From CAKRJP01 sp963597615 (GTDB taxonomy: Bacteria; Bacillota; Clostridia; Lachnospirales; Lachnospiraceae), in the NCBI GenBank assembly GCA_963597615.1, contig CAVBQS010000060.1, forward strand, positions 1-11,399: DNA of 11,399 bases, given 5' to 3'. How positions within the stretch are numbered: position 1 is the first letter of the stretch; every line of letters starts with the position of its first letter. The translations under genes and the position numbers were made by a program. This document shows, piece by piece, positions 6,476 to 11,399 of this stretch. The notes below the pieces were generated by a model. That model made no database searches. It was given only the letters and a program-made list of their open reading frames with translations, and was not told the DNA's origin.

Positions 6476-7450
6476 ATGGAACAAGTAAATGAGAAGCCTC
6501 TCGTGCAGGTAAAGGATTTATGTAAATATTTTCATATCAGCCGTACTGCTACTTTAAAGGCTGTAGACCATGTAAGCTTTGATATCTACAAAGGAGAGAC
6601 CGTAGGCTTGGTAGGAGAGTCCGGCTGTGGAAAATCCACCACCGGCCGCTGCCTCATTAGACTTTATGATGCCACTGCCGGAGAGGTTATCTATGATGGA
6701 CAGGATATTTCAAAGTTGGATAAGAAGGGAAAGAAGGAATTTTGCAATCGAGTGCAGATGATCTTCCAGAATCCTTATGCATCTTTGAATCCTAGAATGA
6801 CTGTTAAGGAGATTGTGGGAGAAGGCCTTAAAAACCGTGGCATGTCAGCCAAGGAAACGGAAGCTAAGGTTCAGGAACTTCTGTCAACAGTAGGACTGAA
6901 TCATGACCATATGTCAAGATTTCCTCATGAATTCTCCGGTGGTCAAAAACAGAGGATTGGTATTGCCAGAGCCTTATCTGTAGATCCTGAGTTTATTATC
7001 TGTGATGAGCCGATTTCCGCCTTGGATGTATCCATTCAGGCCCAGGTTATTAATATGTTGAAGGAACTTCAGCAGAGCAAGGGATTAACTTATTTATTTA
7101 TCGCTCATGACTTAAGTGTGGTAAAATATATTTCGGATCGTGTGGTCGTTATGTACCTTGGAACAGTGGTAGAAACTGCAAAGACAGAGGAGCTTTATGC
7201 AAATCCTATGCATCCTTATACCAAAGCCTTGCTTTCTGCAGTTCCAGAGGCAGATCCTGTGAAGGCAAAAGCAAATAAGCGTATTCCTATTGAGGGCGAA
7301 ATTAGCTCTCCAATTAATCCGAAGGAAGGCTGCCGTTTTGCAAGCCGTTGTCAGTATGCTACGGATCGCTGCCACCAGGAGACTCCTAAGGCAAGGGAGG
7401 TAAAACCAGGACATATTGTAGCCTGCCACTTGATGGACAAGGAAGCCTAG
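6476..7450 (+). CDS. oppF: Oligopeptide ABC transporter ATPase OppF
   Basis: This is the partner ATPase of OppD. Walker A GESGCGKST is at 47-55, Q-loop FQNPYASLNPR at 97-107, signature FSGGQKQR at 153-160, Walker B FIICDE at 173-178, D-loop ALD at 182-184 and switch histidine H211. An N-terminal segment (KYFHISRTATLKAVDHVSFD) is typical of OppF/DppF. The C-terminal extension has C286-x5-C292-x6-C299-x17-C317, the same spacing as in OppD. The start has AAGGAGAGG within the end of oppD, and only one base separates the two genes. A weak stem (ATCCCAA 7462-7468 with TTGGGAT 7476-7482) follows the stop but lacks a T-run. Transcription therefore probably continues into the M24 peptidase gene 70 bases on. 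All catalytic motifs are intact. Confidence 0.95.
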   Translation: MEQVNEKPLVQVKDLCKYFHISRTATLKAVDHVSFDIYKGETVGLVGESGCGKSTTGRCLIRLYDATAGEVIYDGQDISKLDKKGKKEFCNRVQMIFQNPYASLNPRMTVKEIVGEGLKNRGMSAKETEAKVQELLSTVGLNHDHMSRFPHEFSGGQKQRIGIARALSVDPEFIICDEPISALDVSIQAQVINMLKELQQSKGLTYLFIAHDLSVVKYISDRVVVMYLGTVVETAKTEELYANPMHPYTKALLSAVPEADPVKAKANKRIPIEGEISSPINPKEGCRFASRCQYATDRCHQETPKAREVKPGHIVACHLMDKEA

Positions 7451-7520
7451 ATCCAGTAAGAATCCCAAATTTAGATTGGGATAAAAATAGGGATATAAGA
7501 AGAAAAGAGGTATGGAAATT

Positions 7521-8762
7521 ATGAAGGCAGAGTTTCATAAGGGAAACCGCAAGCGTTTGTATGAGAAACTTCCGGAGGGAGCACTTTTGCTGCTTTTTTC
7601 TGGGGAGGAGATTATTAAGACCAATGATGAATATTATCCTTTTTTCGCAGATCGAAGTTTTGTATATCTCACAGGTTTAGAGTGTAAGGAAGCAGTGCTT
7701 CTTGCTGCAAAGGATGGAAAGGGTGCGGTGAAAGAACAGCTTTACATTTTACCAGCAGATGCCCACGCAGAGCGTTGGACAGGGCGAAGAGTAAAACCTT
7801 ATGAAGCTACAGAACAGTCTGGGGTGGAAGACGTGCGCTCTAAGGAAAGATTTGAGGCAGATTTTAGATCTTTAGCCTTTAGTGGAAATTATGGATCTGT
7901 ATACTTAGACCTTTACCGTATTGGCAGTAAGGAGTTGGATCGTCCGGCTCAGAAATTTTCTGCTTATATAAATAAGCAGGTGCCTTTCCTTGCCATTGGC
8001 AATGCAAATGCCCTTCTTAGGGAACTGCGTCTCATAAAGCAGCCTTGTGAAATTGAAGCTTTAAGAAAAGCAGAAGATATTACAAGAGATGGAATTTTAG
8101 CTATGATGAAGGCTTCAAAGCCTGGCATGTATGAATATCAGTATAAGGCTGAGTTTGACAGAGCCCTAGGCCAGTATGGCCCTAAGGGACCAGGATTTCC
8201 ATCTATTATTTCTGCAGGAGAGAATAATTTCTGTATTCATTACTATAGCTATGAAGGACAGACAAAAGACGGGGACATAATCTTAAATGATGTGGGAGCT
8301 CAGTGGGACAATCTTATTACAGATGTTTCCAGAGGATGGCCGTGTAATGGACGTTACACCCCAAAACAAAAACTCTTATATGACTGTGCTTTAGATACTT
8401 CTAACCACATGTTTGAAATCATCCGCCCAGGAATGAAGATGGCAGATGTGGATGCCACCATTCGAAGATACAACTATGAGCGGTTAAAGGATGCTGGAGT
8501 TCTATCTTCCTATGAGGAAATCGGAACTTATATGTGGCATGCAGGAGCCCATCACATCGGCTACGATGTCCATGATGTGGTAAAGACTCCGGAGACTATT
8601 GCACCAGGTATGGTATTTTGTATCGATGTGGGAATTTATCATGAAGAGTGGGGCATTGGCTTCCGCTTGGAGGATAACTGCCTGGTAACAGCGGATGGAT
8701 GTGAAAATCTTTCTGGCAATATACCAAGAACCACAGAGGATATAGAGGCATTTATGAACTAA
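7521..8762 (+). CDS. pepP: M24-family metallopeptidase, Xaa-Pro aminopeptidase (aminopeptidase P) type
   Basis: This is a cytoplasmic metallopeptidase expected to remove N-terminal residues that precede proline, which would complement peptide uptake by the adjacent Opp system. The N-terminal aminopeptidase P domain runs from FHKGNRKRLYEKLPEGALLL to about residue 165. The catalytic creatinase-fold domain follows from about residue 175. In this 413-residue numbering the metal ligands D257 (NDVGAQ), D268 (TDVSRGWP), H344 (GAHHIGYDVHD) and E384 (FRLEDN) are visible. The histidine in NNFCIHYYS and H351 match the other active-site histidines. The usual Glu of the EPG-Y motif is Asp369 (CIDVGIY), a conservative but unusual change. 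The ATG at 7521 is preferred because AGAGG (7506-7510) is 10 bases upstream. The ATG at 7512 lies only 1 base after that site. Substrate and activity are inferred, and another M24 specificity is possible. Confidence 0.85.
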   Translation: MKAEFHKGNRKRLYEKLPEGALLLLFSGEEIIKTNDEYYPFFADRSFVYLTGLECKEAVLLAAKDGKGAVKEQLYILPADAHAERWTGRRVKPYEATEQSGVEDVRSKERFEADFRSLAFSGNYGSVYLDLYRIGSKELDRPAQKFSAYINKQVPFLAIGNANALLRELRLIKQPCEIEALRKAEDITRDGILAMMKASKPGMYEYQYKAEFDRALGQYGPKGPGFPSIISAGENNFCIHYYSYEGQTKDGDIILNDVGAQWDNLITDVSRGWPCNGRYTPKQKLLYDCALDTSNHMFEIIRPGMKMADVDATIRRYNYERLKDAGVLSSYEEIGTYMWHAGAHHIGYDVHDVVKTPETIAPGMVFCIDVGIYHEEWGIGFRLEDNCLVTADGCENLSGNIPRTTEDIEAFMN

Positions 8763-8776
8763 TATAATTTTATCTC

Positions 8777-8805
8777 TTGACAGAAAAATATTTTTTTAGT
8801 ACACT
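8777..8805 (+). promoter_or_regulatory. Probable sigma-A promoter for the MATE exporter leader
   Basis: TTGACA (8777-8782) is a perfect -35. TACACT (8800-8805) matches the -10 at 4 of 6 positions, with an optimal 17-base spacer. Transcription would begin near 8812, only a few bases before the ribosome site of the leader frame and about 35 bases before the terminator stem. Confidence 0.6.
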
Positions 8806-8828
8806 TTCGGTGTTCATCGGAGGGTGAA

Positions 8829-8927
8829 TTGTTCGAGAGAGACAATAGCTGGATAAGATGGCGGATTGAATTTTCTGCTTCTTTATCCAGCTTTTTTATT
8901 TCATTTACTGAGGGAGGATTGTTATGA
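8829..8927 (+). CDS. Possible 32-codon leader peptide upstream of the MATE exporter
   Basis: This open frame begins with TTG behind GGAGGGTGA (8819-8827), a near-perfect ribosome site at short spacing (5 bases after GGAGG). It ends at TGA 8925-8927, overlapping the exporter ATG in an ATGA. The peptide has 32 residues: N-terminal MFERDNSWIRWRIEFSA, a serine/phenylalanine-rich middle and the end SFTEGGLL. It runs through both arms of the terminator (8847-8897), so translation would decide whether the hairpin can form. Its end repeats the ISFTEG of the exporter N-terminus, because it covers the first copy of the direct repeat. An open frame of this length occurs by chance about one time in five, and the TTG start weakens the case. 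The overlap and ribosome site strengthen it. Confidence 0.35.
   Translation: MFERDNSWIRWRIEFSASLSSFFISFTEGGLL
8847..8897 (+). terminator. Intrinsic terminator/attenuator in the MATE leader
   Basis: AGCTGGATAA (8847-8856) pairs with TTATCCAGCT (8883-8892), a perfect 10-bp stem with a G-T extension and a loop of about 24 bases. Six T residues (8892-8897) follow. It lies between the promoter at 8777 and the exporter, on the same strand. A small stem just before it (ATTGT 8828-8832 with ACAAT 8842-8846) may help it compete with another fold. It could alternatively end pepP transcription. Confidence 0.8.
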
Positions 8928-8959
8928 AGCAGGATATTTCATTTACTGAGGGGAGGATT
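8898..8959 (+). repeat. Direct repeat duplicating the MATE initiation region
   Basis: Copy one (8898-8920) and copy two (8936-8959) read ATTTCATTTACTGAG, then GGAGGATT or GGGAGGATT. They differ by one extra G and start 38 bases apart. Similarity continues weakly into ATGAAGC and ATGAGGC. The first copy supplies the exporter's ribosome site. The second lies inside the coding sequence and encodes ISFTEGR. Confidence 0.9.
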
Positions 8960-10273
8960 ATGAGGCCTCTGATTTTGTTTGCGGGGCCGGTCTTGTTTGC
9001 TTTGTTTTTGCAGGCTATGTATGGGGCGGTGGATCTTTTGGTGGTGGGATGGTTTGCTACCTCTGCGGATGTTTCGGCAGTTTCTACAGGGTCCCAGATT
9101 ATGACCACCCTTACCAGTATGGTTAGTAGTTTTGCTATGGGAACTACCATACTTCTTGGGCAGCAGATTGGAAGTGGCAAAAAGGAGGAAGGGGGCAAGA
9201 CGGTAGGAACAGCCATTCTTATGTTTGGAATTATTTCCTGTTTGGCCAGCCTTTTATTTGTTCTCTTTGCACCCCAGATTAGTGGCATTATGCAGGCCCC
9301 AGAGGAAGCTTTTGATAAAACGGTAGAATATGTTCGTATCTGTGGTGGAGGTATGGTTGTTATTGTAGCCTATAACCTGATTGGATGTATTTTTAGGGGC
9401 ATAGGAGATTCCAGGACTCCCCTTTTAACGGTGGGAATTGCCTGTGCTTGTAATATTGTAGGAGATCTCATTTTGTGTGGACTTCTTAGAATGGGAACTT
9501 GCGGAGCTGCTATTGCAACCGTATTTGCCCAGGTGGTCAGTGTCCTTGTATCTTTTGGAATGATAAGAAAAAAAGAATTGCCTTTCAAATTTGGAAAAGG
9601 AAACCTTAGAATTCATGGCGTATATTTAAAGAAAATGATAGGCCTTGGAGCACCGATTGCCCTACAGGACCTTTTGGTAAGTTTTTCCTTTTTGATTATC
9701 CTTGCCATTGTAAATTCTATGGGTCTTGTTGCCTCAGCAGGGGTAGGGGTGGCAGAAAAAGTATGTGCCTTTATTATGTTGATCTCCATAGCTTTTATGC
9801 AATCCATGTCTGCTTTTGTGGCACAAAATTATGGGGCCGGGAAAATGGACCGGGCTAGAAAGGCCTTGTTTGGTGGAGTAATACTTTCTGGGTCTATTGG
9901 AGTTCTTATGTTTTTGGCAACATTTTTTGGAGGAAATCATATGGCAGGGATTTTTTCTTCGGATTCCCAGGTGGTTGCTGCTGCCGCAGATTATTTAAAA
10001 GCCTATGCCATTGATTGTATGTTTACTGCCATTTTCTTCTGTTTTACAGGCTTTTATAATGGAATTGGTATGACTAAATTTGTTATGATTCAGGGAATTA
10101 TAGGAGCCTTGGGAGTGCGAGTACCGGTTTCTTACATCATGAGCAGGTTGCCTCAAACATCCCTTTTTAAAATAGGTTTGGCAACCCCCATGTCCTCCCT
10201 TGTACAGCTTTTACTTTGTCTTTCCTACTACTTGATCCTTAGAAAAAAGCAAAAGAATAAGGGAGATTTATAA
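8924..10273 (+). CDS. MATE-family multidrug/drug-sodium antiporter
   Basis: This is a cytoplasmic-membrane exporter of the MATE family, which uses Na+ or H+ gradients to expel cationic or other compounds. The substrate here is unknown. The 449-residue product has the expected 12 helices in two similar halves. Family marks are TEGRIMRPLILFAGPVLFAL at the start, LQAMYGAVDLLVVGWFA, the block SFAMGTTILLGQQIGSGKKE near residues 67-86, IGCIFRGIGDSRTP near 150 and the second-half AQNYGAGKMDRARKALFGG near 300. ATG 8924 (GGAGG 6 bases away) is preferred because the TEG motif just after it is usual in the family. An in-frame ATG at 8960 also has GGGAGG, but only 3 bases away, and would remove 12 residues. 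The gene stands alone behind its own promoter and attenuator. No adjacent regulator is seen. Confidence 0.93.
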   Translation: MKQDISFTEGRIMRPLILFAGPVLFALFLQAMYGAVDLLVVGWFATSADVSAVSTGSQIMTTLTSMVSSFAMGTTILLGQQIGSGKKEEGGKTVGTAILMFGIISCLASLLFVLFAPQISGIMQAPEEAFDKTVEYVRICGGGMVVIVAYNLIGCIFRGIGDSRTPLLTVGIACACNIVGDLILCGLLRMGTCGAAIATVFAQVVSVLVSFGMIRKKELPFKFGKGNLRIHGVYLKKMIGLGAPIALQDLLVSFSFLIILAIVNSMGLVASAGVGVAEKVCAFIMLISIAFMQSMSAFVAQNYGAGKMDRARKALFGGVILSGSIGVLMFLATFFGGNHMAGIFSSDSQVVAAAADYLKAYAIDCMFTAIFFCFTGFYNGIGMTKFVMIQGIIGALGVRVPVSYIMSRLPQTSLFKIGLATPMSSLVQLLLCLSYYLILRKKQKNKGDL

Positions 10274-10298
10274 GGAAATTTAGCTGGTCTTAATTAGG

Positions 10299-10327
10299 TT
10301 GAAATTCCTAGTGATATGGGCTAAAAT
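10299..10327 (+). promoter_or_regulatory. Probable sigma-A promoter of rubrerythrin
   Basis: TTGAAA (10299-10304) and TAAAAT (10322-10327) have a 17-base spacer; each hexamer matches consensus at 5 of 6. The expected start near 10334 leaves about a 40-base leader before rubrerythrin. No terminator was recognised between the MATE gene and this promoter. Confidence 0.6.
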
Positions 10328-10374
10328 TATCCCTAGAAAATAAAAGAAGAAAACAGTTACAAAAGGAGGAAATT

Positions 10375-10917
10375 ATGGCAACAAATAAGTATGCAGGAAC
10401 TCAGACAGAAAAGAATTTACAGGAAGCATTTGCAGGAGAATCCCAGGCAAGAAATAAGTATACTTACTTTGCATCTGTAGCAAAGAAGGAAGGATATGAG
10501 CAGATGTCTGCTTTGTTCTTAAAGACTGCTGACAATGAGAAAGAGCATGCAAAGATGTGGTTTAAGGAGCTTGCTGGAATTGGCGACACGAAGGAAAACC
10601 TTGCAGCAGCAGCTGAGGGAGAAAATTACGAGTGGACCGATATGTATGAAGGATTTGCAAAGACAGCTGAGGAAGAAGGATTCCCAGAATTGGCAGCAAA
10701 ATTCAGAGCCGTAGGCGAGATTGAGAAGCATCATGAGGAAAGATATCGTGCACTTCTTAAGAATATTGAGACTGCTCAGGTATTTGAGAAGAGTGAAGTG
10801 AAAGTTTGGGAGTGTCGTAACTGCGGACACATTGTAGTAGGAACTAAGGCACCAGCTGTCTGTCCGGTATGTGCCCACCCACAGAGCTATTTTGAGGTTC
10901 ATGAAGAAAATTACTAA
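10375..10917 (+). CDS. rbr: Rubrerythrin
   Basis: This is a cytoplasmic non-haem iron protein that reduces hydrogen peroxide in anaerobes, receiving electrons through rubredoxin-type iron. The ferritin-like four-helix domain occupies about residues 10-132. Likely di-iron ligands are E22 (FAGESQARNKY), E55 and H58 (NEKEHAK), a glutamate in the EEEGF segment (99-103), and E117/H120 (EIEKHHEERY). The C-terminal rubredoxin-like domain has C147-x2-C150 and C163-x2-C166 (ECRNCG and CPVCA), the expected one-iron site. The length of 180 is slightly under the classic 191 but complete. The start has AAAAGGAGG just upstream. Lysine/glutamate-rich codon use and a strong ribosome site suggest high expression. 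It follows the MATE gene by about 100 bases and has its own promoter, so it need not share function with neighbours. Confidence 0.97.
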   Translation: MATNKYAGTQTEKNLQEAFAGESQARNKYTYFASVAKKEGYEQMSALFLKTADNEKEHAKMWFKELAGIGDTKENLAAAAEGENYEWTDMYEGFAKTAEEEGFPELAAKFRAVGEIEKHHEERYRALLKNIETAQVFEKSEVKVWECRNCGHIVVGTKAPAVCPVCAHPQSYFEVHEENY

Positions 10918-11026
10918 AAATATGTATTAAAAATTTATCCCTCTTGTTTCTTCTTTCGTATAAACTCATGTAAAGATAAGTTACTGGAGTGAAGTGACAG
11001 CAACAGATGAAAGTGAGGATACGAAT

Positions 11027-11356
11027 ATGAAGAAAAGTTTGAGAAAATCAGTATTATTTTTAGCAATTGTGATGGCTGCATGTTTTATGCTTATGGGATG
11101 TTCTAAGGAGAAGACCTTCCTTGTGAAATTAAATGGAATTGGAGACTATACCCTGGCAGAATATCCAGATGGAATTACCGGTGGTGTAACAGATGATGGT
11201 GTTACTGTTACCATTGAGGAATATGGCGATTACTCTCTGGTATTTGAGGATGAAGAGGGAAATGATTACACAGTGACTTTAAACTATACAAAAGACGGCA
11301 TTACAGGAAGCTGTGACAGTGAAGATATTACTGGTTTGCTGATTTCTTCATATTAG
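11027..11356 (+). CDS. Small lipoprotein of unknown function
   Basis: The family is not recognised. The ATG at 11027 is chosen because GAGG (11015-11018) lies 8 bases upstream and the signal peptide then starts normally (MKKSLRKS). A GTG at 10994 would add 11 polar residues in front of it. Residues 9-24 form a hydrophobic stretch ending in lipobox LMGC, with C25 the predicted lipid-modified cysteine, so the protein should be anchored outside the cytoplasmic membrane. The mature part (about 84 residues) is acidic and looks like beta strands, with alternating hydrophobic and charged residues and many Gly/Asp turns. It shows a weak internal repeat: DGITGGVTDDG and later DGITGSCDSED, with DYTLAEY, DYSLVFE and DYTVTLN strands between. 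One cysteine besides C25 is present. No promoter is convincing upstream; a lone TATAAA at 10959 lacks a -35. Confidence 0.8.
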   Translation: MKKSLRKSVLFLAIVMAACFMLMGCSKEKTFLVKLNGIGDYTLAEYPDGITGGVTDDGVTVTIEEYGDYSLVFEDEEGNDYTVTLNYTKDGITGSCDSEDITGLLISSY

Positions 11357-11399
11357 TTTAATAGTGGCAAAGCAAAGGGGGGCGCGGTAAGGATTTTAA

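Noticed and set aside
10274..10374. Terminator for the MATE gene
   Set aside because: Only short imperfect stems without a T-run are seen.
1..11399. CRISPR array, tRNA or rRNA gene, prophage or integrase
   Set aside because: No spaced repeats, no cloverleaf, no rRNA-like sequence and no phage or integrase proteins are visible.

Overview
The window looks like chromosomal DNA of a low-to-moderate GC anaerobic Firmicute, most likely a Clostridia of the Lachnospiraceae type. The reasons are strong AGGAGG ribosome sites, consensus sigma-A promoters, a rubrerythrin and the protein sequence style. The genus cannot be fixed from the sequence. Except for one small gene at the left edge, all genes are on the + strand.

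Layout. Positions 1-58 hold two compact inverted repeats that resemble the end of a small insertion sequence. A 64-residue leader-like protein (59-253, minus) diverges from an AEC-family permease (432-1358). A 345-base gap follows. It carries a perfect sigma-A promoter followed almost at once by an intrinsic terminator/attenuator, then the peptide uptake locus oppA-oppB-oppC-oppD-oppF (1704-7450). A stem-loop, a second terminator-like hairpin and a probable internal promoter lie between oppA and oppB. That arrangement would yield more binding protein than membrane complex. Behind oppF is an Xaa-Pro aminopeptidase-like M24 protein (7521-8762), so imported peptides could be degraded by a product of the same locus.

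The right part holds a MATE-family exporter (8924-10273), a rubrerythrin with its own promoter (10375-10917), and a small lipoprotein of unknown function (11027-11356).

The most interesting part is the MATE leader (8777-8962). It has a promoter, a 32-codon open frame with a good ribosome site but a TTG start, and an intrinsic terminator lying inside that frame. The frame stops in an ATGA overlap with the exporter start. A 23/24-base direct repeat duplicates the exporter's own initiation region, and both copies read ISFTEG. This looks like leader-peptide attenuation of an exporter, built partly from a duplicated gene start. It is an inference from sequence only. The opp promoter shows a similar promoter-then-terminator design, but without a convincing leader peptide.
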